The position numbers and the translations under genes are program-made. 64,000 nt of DNA from Treponema sp. (GTDB taxonomy: Bacteria; Spirochaetota; Spirochaetia; Treponematales; Treponemataceae). Position 1 is the first letter of the stretch. The number at the start of each line of letters is the position of its first letter. Positions 51,390 through 60,168 of this stretch are shown piece by piece. Location of the stretch: NCBI GenBank assembly GCA_017469785.1, contig JAFUFU010000027.1, positions 1-64,000 on the forward strand, written 5' to 3'. The notes beneath the pieces were generated by a model. It searched no databases and was not told the origin of the DNA. It was given only the letters and a program-made list of their open reading frames with translations.

Positions 51390-53639
51390 CTAGATGTGTT
51401 TTTCTAAAAAGGTCATGTAGTCTGCTTCACGGAGCGGTTTTGAATAGAAATATCCCTGGATCTGATCACATTTTATTTTGCGTAAAAAATCCCTCTGTTC
51501 TTCTGTTTCCACGCCTTCAAAAATCGTTTCTTTTTTGAGCTTCTTTCCCAAATCAACAAGCGTTGCAATAAAACTTTCTGATGTCTCGTCAAGGGTTCCG
51601 TTTGCTGAATCGTTTGCGAATAAGAATGAGCGGTCGAATTTAAGAATATTGACCGGAATCGTTGAGAGCATATTGAGTGAAGATTCTCCAGATCCAAAGT
51701 CATCCATTGCGACACGGAAACCTTCTTTTTGAAGCATAATCGTGATTTCCCGCAGAAGATTCTTGTCAAGAGTAGCCCGCTCCAGAAGTTCAACCTCAAT
51801 CAGTCGCGGTGGTATAGCATATTTTTTGAGAAGGGACATGAAATCATGGACGAACTTTTCCGGCTTGTCGTGATTTCGGCTGACGTTCACTGAAATTGGA
51901 ACAGTTGGCAGATTGTTGTCGAGACATTTCCTGATGAATTTGAAAACCTGCTCGTATACGTAGAAGTCCAGCTTTACGATGAAATTATTTCGCTCGAATA
52001 GGGGAACAAAAGAATCTGGCGGCATGAATCCAAGCTCTGGGCTTTCCCAGCGTACAAGAGCCTCTGCTCCGACAACTTTTTCGGTTGCGAGATCGATTTT
52101 GGGCTGGTACATGACAAAGAATTCATCTTTGTTCAGGGAAGATTCCATGTGAGTTTCTATGAAATTCTCGTTTTTTGATTTTTTGAGCAGTTTTTCGTCA
52201 TAAATCGAAAACTGCTGGAGCGCATTTTCTTTAATCGTGCTTTTTGCAAAACTAGCCCTTGTAATCAGAATCTGGACGCTTTGAATGTCTTCGCGCATGT
52301 TCGGCAGATAGAAAGCAAGGCCGAATTTCGGAATGAAGGGAATCTCCGCCTGTTTTGCCAGATCGGAGATGCGTGAAAGCTCTGTCTTGAAAAGATGCAT
52401 CGCTTTGTGGACAGTCGTAATCTTCATGAAAACAAAGAAATGGTCGGCATAACCGCGGCACAAGAGGCCGTCATAGATTTTTGCGCAGTCGTAAAGAATC
52501 TTTGAGAAATGCAGGAGCAGTTTGTTTGCCTGTGCTTCCCCGTAGTTTTGATTGATGAATTTGAAGCCTCGTATATCACATTCAATCATCAGGAATTTTG
52601 AATTTGAATTGCGTTTCAAAAATTTGTTTGCTTCTTTTTCAAAGTAACTGCGTACCCAAAGATGGGTGATAGAGTCGATATGCGTCGAGAGAATCTGATG
52701 ACGTTCAAGGAAGGAATGCATCCAGATTTCGAATAAAAATACCATTGAAAGCACGATTACAATCAGTTCGATTATAAAATAATGGTAGGCATGTTGCTGT
52801 CTTTCGATGTTGGTGAATTCATCGGCACTGATTGTAAGTCCGACGATCCAAGGTGCTATGTCCAAAACCTGATAGAAAAGATAGACTGGCTGCCCGACTG
52901 TATTGGTAGTCTGCATTATCGAGCTGTCCAAATCCACAGAGTCAAAAGTGACAGGTATCTTTGTTCCGGAATGAAAAAACCAGTTTGTCCATCTGCTGTC
53001 ATAATGCTTGATGAATTTTCCTTTTGAATCCCGGATGCTTATTTTTTCTCCTGAACCGGTTTTTATTTCCGAAAAGAATTTCTCGCTCTCTTGGGTCGGG
53101 CAAATTGCAGCAATAACGCCGGTAACTTCATTGTCCTCGTTGTAGACAGGCCGCGCGAACATGAGGATTGAATTACCATCTGACTTTGATTCGAGAATAT
53201 CGCTTACATAGAACTGTGTTTTTCCGGATATAACCTGCTGAAAGTATTCCCGGTCATTGATAGGAATCTCTTCGCCGAAGGAATTCCAGCTTACGCCGTC
53301 TTTGTTTGCGTAGACGAAATTATTGAAGGGCGGAACGATGTTGTCCTTTTCGCTGATTAAAAGCTGCCTGATTTTTTCATCTGAAATTGTCTTGTACGCG
53401 ATTTTTGCATATACCAAATCAATGGAACTTTGAATCGTTTCTAGTTTTGCCCGAAGCGCATTTGCATAGTCATCTATTGTGTTGTCGCAATGCTGGATTA
53501 CATTCAGTTTTGCGGATTTTTCGATCTTTTTGAGAAGAGTGTTTGTAAGGATTATGTTCAGAATCAAAATTAAGAACAGGCTGGTTATAAAAAAAATGAG
53601 ACGTTCAATATCTGAATTTATATAAAATTTCCGCTTCAT
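51390..53639 (-). CDS. Cache-GGDEF-EAL signalling protein, 749 aa
   Basis: It senses an external ligand and breaks down cyclic di-GMP. Two membrane helices (about 13-33 and 284-304) enclose a Cache sensor (YFQQVISGKTQFYVSDIL). The cytoplasmic GGDEF domain is degenerate: the GGDEF loop reads GYADHF, so it cannot make cyclic di-GMP. The EAL domain looks active: EALVRW, NVSRNHD, MDDFGSGESSLNML, LKFDRSFL, EGVETEEQR. The start at 53639 follows AAGG. lysA is divergent. Confidence 0.9.
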   Translation of the reverse strand: MKRKFYINSDIERLIFFITSLFLILILNIILTNTLLKKIEKSAKLNVIQHCDNTIDDYANALRAKLETIQSSIDLVYAKIAYKTISDEKIRQLLISEKDNIVPPFNNFVYANKDGVSWNSFGEEIPINDREYFQQVISGKTQFYVSDILESKSDGNSILMFARPVYNEDNEVTGVIAAICPTQESEKFFSEIKTGSGEKISIRDSKGKFIKHYDSRWTNWFFHSGTKIPVTFDSVDLDSSIMQTTNTVGQPVYLFYQVLDIAPWIVGLTISADEFTNIERQQHAYHYFIIELIVIVLSMVFLFEIWMHSFLERHQILSTHIDSITHLWVRSYFEKEANKFLKRNSNSKFLMIECDIRGFKFINQNYGEAQANKLLLHFSKILYDCAKIYDGLLCRGYADHFFVFMKITTVHKAMHLFKTELSRISDLAKQAEIPFIPKFGLAFYLPNMREDIQSVQILITRASFAKSTIKENALQQFSIYDEKLLKKSKNENFIETHMESSLNKDEFFVMYQPKIDLATEKVVGAEALVRWESPELGFMPPDSFVPLFERNNFIVKLDFYVYEQVFKFIRKCLDNNLPTVPISVNVSRNHDKPEKFVHDFMSLLKKYAIPPRLIEVELLERATLDKNLLREITIMLQKEGFRVAMDDFGSGESSLNMLSTIPVNILKFDRSFLFANDSANGTLDETSESFIATLVDLGKKLKKETIFEGVETEEQRDFLRKIKCDQIQGYFYSKPLREADYMTFLEKHI

Positions 53640-53716
53640 GGAGCCTTGCCTGCTATTTTTTTTAATTTAGATTTAAATGAACCTTTAATCGAGCCACATA
53701 TAACTCTAACACATAT

Positions 53717-53745
53717 TTTCATAAAAGCAAGAAAAATGTTAGAAT
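53717..53745 (+). promoter_or_regulatory. Promoter of lysA, probably leaderless
   Basis: TTTCAT (53717-53722) and TAGAAT (53740-53745), spacer 17. The expected start is 53751-53753, at or within a few bases of the ATG (53755), and no Shine-Dalgarno is present. Confidence 0.5.
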
Positions 53746-53754
53746 ACTCTTATT

Positions 53755-55023
53755 ATGAAGACATTTCCACTTTCACACGATGAATTGACGAAACTTGCTG
53801 AAAAGTTTCCCACGCCATTCTATCTTTATGACGAAAAAGCGATTCGAGAGAACATGCGCCGCTTTACCAAGGCTTTTTCTATTTTCCCGGCTTTCCGCGA
53901 GTATTACGCCGTAAAAGCCTGCCCCAATCCTTATATATTGAAGGTTCTTGCAAGCGAGGGCTGCGGCGCGGACTGCTCAAGCCTTCCAGAGCTCATGCTT
54001 TCTTCAATGAGCGGCATAAAGGGCAAGCATGTCATGTTCACTTCAAACGAAACTCCTGCCAGCGAGTACAAATACGCCTTTGCCAACGGAAACATCATCA
54101 ACCTTGACGACATCACTCACATTCCCTTCCTGAAGGAAGCCCTTGGCGGAGCCTTGCCTGACACAATCTGCTTCCGTTACAATCCAGGCTCTGCAAAGCA
54201 CGGCTGCAATTCCATCATCGGAAAGCCTGAGGAAGCGAAATACGGCCTTACCAGGGAACAGATGTTCGAAGCCTACAAAATCTGCAAGGAAGAGGGAGTG
54301 GAGCACTTCGGACTTCACACAATGGTAGCCTCAAACGAGCTGAATCCGGATTTCTTCGTTGACACGGCAAAACTTGTCTTTGAGCTTGCGGCGGAAGTAA
54401 AGGAAAAGCTGGGCGTGCGAATCGAATTCGTGGACTTGGGCGGCGGACTCGGAATCCCTTACAAGCCTGACCAGAAGCCTGTGGATTATGATGAGGTTGC
54501 CCGTGGAATCCGCGCGGAGTATGACCGCGTTGTCGTTCCCGCAGGCCTTGATCCCCTTGAAATTTACTGGGAGTGCGGACGCCCGATTACAGGCCCCTAC
54601 GGCTGGCTCGTAGCAAAGGCGATTCACGAAAAGCACATTTACCGGGAGTACATCGGACTGGATTCCTGCATGGCAGACTTGATGCGACCGGGCATGTACG
54701 GCGCCTACCACGAAGTTACCGTCTCTGGAAAGGAAAACGCTCCAAAAGACCATGTTTATGATGTGGTCGGCTCTCTCTGCGAAAACTGCGACAAATTCGC
54801 AGTCCAGCGGGAACTGCCAAAAATCGACATGGGCGACCTGGTGATTATCCACGACGCTGGCGCTCACGGCCGGGCAATGGGCTTTAACTACAACGGAAAA
54901 CTCCGCTGCGGCGAGCTTCTGCTCCGGGAAGACGGCTCTGTAAAAGAAATCCGCCGCCGGGAAACAATCGACGACCTTTTCAGCACCCTGGACTTAGGCG
55001 GGCTGGATGAATTTAGAGCATAA
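53755..55023 (+). CDS. lysA: Diaminopimelate decarboxylase family, 422 aa
   Basis: It makes lysine from meso-diaminopimelate using PLP; with asd and dapA in the window the pathway is well covered. The PLP lysine is K54 in YYAVKACPNP; FYLYDEKAI opens the barrel, VDLGGGLGIPY binds phosphate, and SLCENCDKFA holds the active-site cysteine. The EPGR motif of typical LysA is ECGRPITG here, so a related decarboxylase substrate is possible. Length is normal. A repeat follows 27 bases after the stop. Confidence 0.85.
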   Translation: MKTFPLSHDELTKLAEKFPTPFYLYDEKAIRENMRRFTKAFSIFPAFREYYAVKACPNPYILKVLASEGCGADCSSLPELMLSSMSGIKGKHVMFTSNETPASEYKYAFANGNIINLDDITHIPFLKEALGGALPDTICFRYNPGSAKHGCNSIIGKPEEAKYGLTREQMFEAYKICKEEGVEHFGLHTMVASNELNPDFFVDTAKLVFELAAEVKEKLGVRIEFVDLGGGLGIPYKPDQKPVDYDEVARGIRAEYDRVVVPAGLDPLEIYWECGRPITGPYGWLVAKAIHEKHIYREYIGLDSCMADLMRPGMYGAYHEVTVSGKENAPKDHVYDVVGSLCENCDKFAVQRELPKIDMGDLVIIHDAGAHGRAMGFNYNGKLRCGELLLREDGSVKEIRRRETIDDLFSTLDLGGLDEFRA

Positions 55024-55049
55024 TTTATAATGAAGAATGCATAATTCAT

Positions 55050-55260
55050 AAATTTCTCACAGATAGGGAGCGTTAAAAAATTGCAAGGCAATTTTAGCGA
55101 CTCTCCGAAGCAGCTGTGCTGCGAAGGCTTTAGAGTTCACAGAGAGTTTCTGTTAAAACAAAACACCACAGTTCCGTTTCTTATATCCGAAACGTGACTG
55201 TGGTGTTTTTATTTCCATCACGAAAAAACTCTGTGCGCTCCAAAGCTCTGTGAGAAATTT
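55050..55260. repeat. TIR-bounded intergenic repeat, copy 4
   Basis: The ends are AAATTTCTCAC and GTGAGAAATTT, still perfectly inverted although one base differs from the other copies at each end, which implies paired change. It shares the AAAATTGC / GCAATTTT hairpin block with copies 1 and 2. Confidence 0.75.
55161..55210 (+). terminator. Terminator inside repeat copy 4
   Basis: AAACACCACAGT..CGTTTC pairs with GAAACG..ACTGTGGTGTTT with two central mismatches, followed by TTTTTATTT. Confidence 0.8.
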
Positions 55261-55306
55261 GATTTATTTTTTTATTAAGGCAGCGAATGTCGACATCCTG
55301 TCGTGA

Positions 55307-55364
55307 CGAGTTTTTGACAAGCAAAAACTCGCGGTCAGCCTGCTTTTTGCCGCGTCCGTGCGGC
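55307..55364. other. Two hairpins between lysA and the S1 gene
   Basis: CGAGTTTTTG (55307-55316) pairs perfectly with CAAAAACTCG (55322-55331), and GCCGC (55349-55353) with GCGGC (55360-55364). With repeat copy 4 they fill the 344-base gap from 55024 to 55367; I see no gene there. Confidence 0.55.
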
Positions 55365-55367
55365 GAT

Positions 55368-56480
55368 TTATTTTTTCAATAAAGCAGCGAAAGGATTGTA
55401 TGTGTCGCCGTCGTCAGAAGAGTCCTGCTTTTTCAGGTAGTCTGCGGCATCGTCTTCCTCTTCGTCGCTTTCACCGGCAGGCTCAAGGCTGATTCGCTTT
55501 TCTTGGGCGTCGATTTTCTGAACGACCACTTCCATTGTGTCGCCGACCTTGAACTTCTTGCTCAGGTTGGTCTTGTCGTTCACGTTGCGGAGAAGGCTTA
55601 CATGCACGAGGCCGTCAATTCCAGGCTTCAAGTTTACGAACAAGCCGAAAGCCGCGATTCGCTGGATTTTTCCTGTGAATTTGTCGCCGATGTTTATAGA
55701 AGAAACTTCGTCCCAGGGGTCTTTTTCAAGCTCTTTCATGCTCAAAGAGACTTTTGAGCGGTCGGGCTTGGCTGTGTTCCACTCAGCCTTGATGATTTTG
55801 GCTTCAATTTCCTGACCTTCGCTCAAAACCTCAGAAACATCATTTACTCGGGCATGAGAAATCTCTGAAATTGGGAGCAGGGCCTGAAATCCGTTCAAAT
55901 CGATGAAGGCACCGTAACTCTGGATTGACTTGACCTTTCCTTTGACCACCGAGCCGACCGTGAGTTTTTCTGAAAGAGAGTTGACTTTTGAAACCTCGGC
56001 TTCTTCCTCCACCTTGCGGTTAGAGACGATGATGTTCTTTCCCTCGTTCTTGAATTCCGTGATGATGAAAGTCATGCTGCGGCCCACATACTCGGCCGGC
56101 TCAAGACGGTTTTTGTAGCCCATCTGGCTGTATGGACAGAATGCCCGGGCTGTTCCGATTTTGACCTCAAATCCGCCCTTGATTTCTGCCGTGACATTTC
56201 CTTCTACTGGAAGACCTGAATTGTAAGCTGATTCCAGCACTTCCGTGTCAGCATTTTCACCCTTCAGGCGGGTGGTGAAATGCAGCTCATCCCGGTTTGA
56301 CGAGACAAAATAGACTTTGATTTTGTCTCCTTCCTTTACGGTGCACTTTCCGTCAGCGTCCAGAAATTCTGCCTTTTCGACAAATCCTTCGCTCTTTAAT
56401 CCCAAATCAATAAAAACCGTGTCAGAGGAAATCTGAACGACCGTAGTCTCAACTTCCTGCCCGATTTCAAATCCTTTCAT
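55368..56480 (-). CDS. S1 RNA-binding domain protein (ribosomal S1-like), 370 aa
   Basis: Four S1 domains follow each other, at about residues 5-68, 82-148, 171-249 and 262-336, with VFIDLGLKSEGFV, EVKIGTARAFCP, GAFIDLNGFQALLP and GLFVNLKPGIDGLVHVS as core strands. An acidic tail (ESDEEEDDAADY) ends it. Full-length ribosomal S1 has six such domains, so this may be a short S1, or an RNA-binding helper. AAGGAG precedes the ATG. S1-like proteins help start translation on mRNAs without strong Shine-Dalgarno sites, of interest given the leaderless genes here. Confidence 0.85.
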   Translation of the reverse strand: MKGFEIGQEVETTVVQISSDTVFIDLGLKSEGFVEKAEFLDADGKCTVKEGDKIKVYFVSSNRDELHFTTRLKGENADTEVLESAYNSGLPVEGNVTAEIKGGFEVKIGTARAFCPYSQMGYKNRLEPAEYVGRSMTFIITEFKNEGKNIIVSNRKVEEEAEVSKVNSLSEKLTVGSVVKGKVKSIQSYGAFIDLNGFQALLPISEISHARVNDVSEVLSEGQEIEAKIIKAEWNTAKPDRSKVSLSMKELEKDPWDEVSSINIGDKFTGKIQRIAAFGLFVNLKPGIDGLVHVSLLRNVNDKTNLSKKFKVGDTMEVVVQKIDAQEKRISLEPAGESDEEEDDAADYLKKQDSSDDGDTYNPFAALLKK

Positions 56481-56515
56481 ATTTAACTCCTTTTCTTTTA
56501 TAGTGATTTTAACAA

Positions 56516-56595
56516 AAATTCCTCACAGAGTACACAGAGTTCACAGAGAACAATTTTTTAAATCTCTGTGCTCTCTGAAGCTCTGTGAGGAATTT
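56516..56595. repeat. TIR-bounded intergenic repeat, copy 5 (short)
   Basis: AAATTCCTCACAGAG at the left and CTCTGTGAGGAATTT at the right are perfect inverted ends around only about 50 bases. It is the minimal form of the family and overlaps the stop of the phosphatase gene. Confidence 0.75.
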
Positions 56596-57160
56596 AAAAC
56601 TCATATTCCAGTAATTGGCAGTTCGTGATTCCGAAGACACCGAATTCTTCGTTGGTCATGTCGCAGAAGTAGGAATTCACCACCCGGGCAAGTCCGTTGT
56701 GGGCCACCAGGAGAAATGTCTTTCCCGTGCGTTTGGTTTCTTCCGTGAGCCTGTCCAGAAGATTGTAGATTCTCTGCGCTGTGCGCATGTTGGATTCCCC
56801 GCCTGCCTCCCGGCCGTAGGACATGGCGAAAGTTCTGAGAGAGGCCTTGAATTCAGCTGACTCCCGGCTTTTGTCCTCGAAAGAGCCGAAATTTCTCTCT
56901 ATTAGAAGAGCCTCTTCCCGGGCGGGAATTCCCGTAAGCTCGGAAATGTGAAGGGCTGTGTCTTTTGCCCGGGAGAGGGGAGAGTACAAGATGACGTCAA
57001 TTTTCAGTTCTCCGCTTTCAATTTTTGATTTTACCTCGTTTCCCAAGGCGATGGCCTGAGCGTGTCCGTTTTCAGTGAGGGCGATTTCCCGCGCCCCGCA
57101 TACAAGTTTCTTGGTGTTTGTGAATGTCTCGCCATGACGAGTGAAGTAGATTTTTCCCAT
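56594..57160 (-). CDS. Histidine phosphatase family protein, 188 aa
   Basis: The catalytic RHG motif is at the N-terminus, YFTRHGETFTNT (His ~9), with YSPLSRAKDTA near 60 and the second histidine in LLVAHNGLARV near 153. This is the fold of phosphoglycerate mutase-like and phosphosugar phosphatases; the substrate cannot be read. A weak ribosome site precedes ATG 57160. Its stop lies within the short repeat copy. Confidence 0.9.
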   Translation of the reverse strand: MGKIYFTRHGETFTNTKKLVCGAREIALTENGHAQAIALGNEVKSKIESGELKIDVILYSPLSRAKDTALHISELTGIPAREEALLIERNFGSFEDKSRESAEFKASLRTFAMSYGREAGGESNMRTAQRIYNLLDRLTEETKRTGKTFLLVAHNGLARVVNSYFCDMTNEEFGVFGITNCQLLEYEF

Positions 57161-57224
57161 GTAAATATTATAGAAAAGAATTGAGAAAATTGGAATGTTT
57201 TATAAGAGGCGGAAGCTTATAATC

Positions 57225-58064
57225 CTAGTCAAAGTCCCCTTTGATTAAATTATAAGCAATGCTTCCCGGTTCTGGAACTTTTGGCAGTTTGTTTCTGCTG
57301 AACCAGGCTGCGTCAGTCAATTCTTCTTTCTGGACAGAAATCTCACCGCTATCGTATTCGGCTCGGAAGGCAAGCATGAGCTGGTCAGGGAAGGGCCAGG
57401 ATTGACTTCCGACATAGCGGATGTTTTTGACTTTGATACCTGTCTCTTCAAGAACCTCCCGATATACGGCATTTTCGATAGTCTCGCCGGTCTCCACAAA
57501 TCCTGCGATGCATGAATAAATATTTGAGTTCCGTTTTTTGTGGCATGCAAGGAGAATTTCGTCCCCTTTGCTTACAAGCGTGATGATGGCAGGCTCCAGC
57601 TGTGGAAAATATTGCTTTTTGCAGTGCGTGCATGTTCGTGCTGTAAAATAAAGGTCGTCCTTGAGGGGAGCGCCGCATTTCGCGCAGAAACGTTTGTCAT
57701 TCTTGAAATTGAGAAGTCCCCGTGCCCTGGCCGCAAGACCTGCCAGTTCTGTGCCGGAGATTTTCTTGTCTTCGTTGGTGACGCTGATGAAATCATCGAT
57801 TTGGCCGAGGCCGCGCATATTATGGAAAAATTCGCGGATTGGAATGTCCGTGCATCCGGCCGGATTGGGAGAGCTTTTTTCGAGCAGAAGGGCTGAATAT
57901 CCGAACTCAAGCTCTGCAAACCAGTCTTCGGCCACATTCATTTCAAGGCATTTACGCACGATTTTTTCGTCGGGAAGTTTTTCTCCCTGCAGAATAATCG
58001 AATTCTCGCGGAAAATGAAATGAATCTCACAAAAAACGTTCATCTGATTAGAAATCATCGGCAT
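57225..58064 (-). CDS. nudC: NADH pyrophosphatase NudC-like, 279 aa
   Basis: It splits NAD(H), and in other bacteria also removes NAD caps from RNA. The zinc ribbon is CAKCGAPL..CTHCKKQY (four cysteines), the Nudix box GFVETGETIENAVYREV..EETG follows, and the NudC-specific SQSWPFPDQLMLAF motif comes after it. The N-terminal domain is diverged. No ribosome site is obvious before ATG 58064; ATG 58043 is a possible alternative. Confidence 0.9.
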   Translation of the reverse strand: MPMISNQMNVFCEIHFIFRENSIILQGEKLPDEKIVRKCLEMNVAEDWFAELEFGYSALLLEKSSPNPAGCTDIPIREFFHNMRGLGQIDDFISVTNEDKKISGTELAGLAARARGLLNFKNDKRFCAKCGAPLKDDLYFTARTCTHCKKQYFPQLEPAIITLVSKGDEILLACHKKRNSNIYSCIAGFVETGETIENAVYREVLEETGIKVKNIRYVGSQSWPFPDQLMLAFRAEYDSGEISVQKEELTDAAWFSRNKLPKVPEPGSIAYNLIKGDFD

Positions 58065-58087
58065 AACTTAAGTATAAGTCTGAATTC

Positions 58088-58117
58088 TTGAAAAAGCAAA
58101 GAAAAATGTGCTATTCT
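58088..58117 (+). promoter_or_regulatory. Sigma-70-like promoter of purE-purF
   Basis: TTGAAA (58088-58093) and TATTCT (58112-58117), spacer 18 bases, ahead of CGAGGT and the purE ATG. Confidence 0.5.
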
Positions 58118-58133
58118 GTTGACCGAGGTATTT

Positions 58134-58631
58134 ATGAAAGTCGCTATTTTCTTCGGTTCAAAATCTGACACAGACACAATGAAAAAGGCTGCCGACGTTC
58201 TCAAAGAATTCGGCGTTGATTACAAAGCATACATTCTTTCGGCTCACCGTGCCGGCGCGCTTCTCCACGAGACGGTCAAGCAGGTCGAGCAGGACGGATG
58301 CGAGGTCATTATTGCCGGTGCCGGTCTTGCAGCGGCTCTTCCCGGTGTGATTGCCGGAGCTACAACCCTTCCAGTAATCGGAGTTCCCCTTGAATGTGTA
58401 AATCCGGGAAAGTCAAACGGTCTTGGCGGCATGGATGCCCTTCTTTCTATCGTACAGATGCCTCCTCAGATTCCGGTCGCCACTGTGGGAATCAATTCCT
58501 CAAAAAACGCTGCCTATCTTGCCGTGCAGATTCTTTCAATAAAATATCCTGACTTAAAAGAAAAACTCATTGCTTTCCGCAAAAAACTGGCAGATGACGC
58601 GGCAAAAACCGGTCTTGATGTAGAATTGTAA
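58134..58631 (+). CDS. purE: N5-carboxyaminoimidazole ribonucleotide mutase / PurE, 165 aa
   Basis: It performs the carboxylation-rearrangement step of purine synthesis. FFGSKSDTDTMKKA opens the fold, LSAHRAGALLHE carries the catalytic histidine, and IAGAGLAAALPGVIAG with IGVPLE follows. The SAHRA pattern and a loop with a variable residue leave open whether it is class I or class II (direct CO2) as seen in Treponema denticola. GAGGT precedes ATG 58134. purF follows after nine bases in one operon. Confidence 0.92.
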   Translation: MKVAIFFGSKSDTDTMKKAADVLKEFGVDYKAYILSAHRAGALLHETVKQVEQDGCEVIIAGAGLAAALPGVIAGATTLPVIGVPLECVNPGKSNGLGGMDALLSIVQMPPQIPVATVGINSSKNAAYLAVQILSIKYPDLKEKLIAFRKKLADDAAKTGLDVEL

Positions 58632-58640
58632 GGGCTGCTT

Positions 58641-60086
58641 ATGATTGAAGATGATAAATTTCATGATGAATGTGGCGTAGTCGGAATCTTCCAGACTTCA
58701 AAAACAACCACTGACGAGAGCGGAAAGACCGTGACGGAGCCTTATTCTGCGAAACACTTCAATGCGGTTCAGCAGGTCTATTACGCCCTCTATGCTCTTC
58801 AGCATCGTGGTCAGGACAGCGCGGGAATCGCCGTCAGTGACGGAAGCGAGATGCGTGTCCACAAAAACCTGGGGGCGGTGGCCGATGTCTTTCACCCGGA
58901 GCATTTTGATTCCCTCAAAGGCCGCCTTGCTGTCGGACATGTCCGCTATGCCACGGCCGGAAGCTGTACTATCGAAAACGCGCAGCCCATGGTTCAGACC
59001 TCTAAGCTCGGCACAATCGCCGTATGCCACAACGGCCAGCTCATCAACTACGAGCAGCTCCGTGAAATGCTGGAGGATGCCGGCTGTACATTCCAGTCTA
59101 CCAGCGACACAGAGGTCATCGTAAAGCTCATTGCCCGCTCATATAAAAAAGGCCTTGAGCGCGCCCTTACAGACACAATACAGATGATCAAAGGCTCTTT
59201 TGCCCTTACCGTTATGACCGATAAATGTCTTATTGGTGCCAGGGATCCAAACGGAATCCGTCCTCTGTGCCTCGGCCAGACCGAAAAAGGCTGGATTCTT
59301 GCCAGTGAATCTTGCGCGATTGACGCCGTGAACGGAACTTTCGTGCGCGATATCAATCCCGGAGAAATCGTAATCATCAACGACGATGGAGTCCTTTCCT
59401 TTGAATTCGGCGAGCGCACTTCAAAAAGAACATGCATCTTTGAGTATGTTTATTTTGCCCGCCCTGACAGCATCATCGACGGCATCCCGGTCCAGCAGGC
59501 CCGCTATGCTCTCGGTGCCCAGCTTGCAAGAGAAAATCCTGTTCCCGCCGACGTTGTCGTGGGCGTTCCAGACTCTGGCTTGGGAGCGGCCGTGGGCTAC
59601 TCAAAAGAATCTGGTATTCCTTATGCGACGGGAATTATCAAGAACAAGTACATCGGCCGAACTTTCATCGCTCCAACTCAAAAAGAGCGGGAAAATATGG
59701 TATTCGTAAAACTGAACGCTGTTCCCTGCGATGTAAAGGGCAAGAGAGTCATTATAATAGACGATTCCATCGTCCGCGGAACCACATCAAAGCGCCTTGT
59801 GCAGATTTTGCGCCGTGCCGGAGCCACGGAAGTGCATTTCCGCATTTCTTCTCCGCCTGTCAAATACCCATGCTATTTCGGAATCAACACGCCCACGAGG
59901 GGAGAGCTGATTTCCGCCCAGCATGAGGCCGAAGAAATCCGCAAGATGATTGGCGCCGACTCCCTTGCTTTCCTAAGCCCGGACGGTCTCATGGAAGCGG
60001 TCAAAAGCGTGAATCCGGAAAACTACGGATTCTGCAAAGGCTGCTTTACCGGCGAGTATCCCATGGCTTGCGTTGAAAACGCATAA
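58641..60086 (+). CDS. purF: Amidophosphoribosyltransferase, 481 aa
   Basis: This is the first committed enzyme of purine synthesis. The nucleophilic cysteine, exposed after propeptide removal, is C11 in HDECGVVGIF; LQHRGQDSAG and FMVFVKLNA-type downstream strands fit. The phosphoribosyl site is IIIDDSIVRGTTS near 370-382, and C-terminal cysteines CKGCF..YPMAC suggest the Fe-S-containing class. It is second in the purE-purF operon. Confidence 0.95.
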   Translation: MIEDDKFHDECGVVGIFQTSKTTTDESGKTVTEPYSAKHFNAVQQVYYALYALQHRGQDSAGIAVSDGSEMRVHKNLGAVADVFHPEHFDSLKGRLAVGHVRYATAGSCTIENAQPMVQTSKLGTIAVCHNGQLINYEQLREMLEDAGCTFQSTSDTEVIVKLIARSYKKGLERALTDTIQMIKGSFALTVMTDKCLIGARDPNGIRPLCLGQTEKGWILASESCAIDAVNGTFVRDINPGEIVIINDDGVLSFEFGERTSKRTCIFEYVYFARPDSIIDGIPVQQARYALGAQLARENPVPADVVVGVPDSGLGAAVGYSKESGIPYATGIIKNKYIGRTFIAPTQKERENMVFVKLNAVPCDVKGKRVIIIDDSIVRGTTSKRLVQILRRAGATEVHFRISSPPVKYPCYFGINTPTRGELISAQHEAEEIRKMIGADSLAFLSPDGLMEAVKSVNPENYGFCKGCFTGEYPMACVENA

Positions 60087-60168
60087 AAAATCATTTTTTT
60101 TGCCGGCAAATTGCCAAAAGTCGCTTTTTATTCGCTATATATAGGCATAAGTGAGAAAGGAGAAGCTT

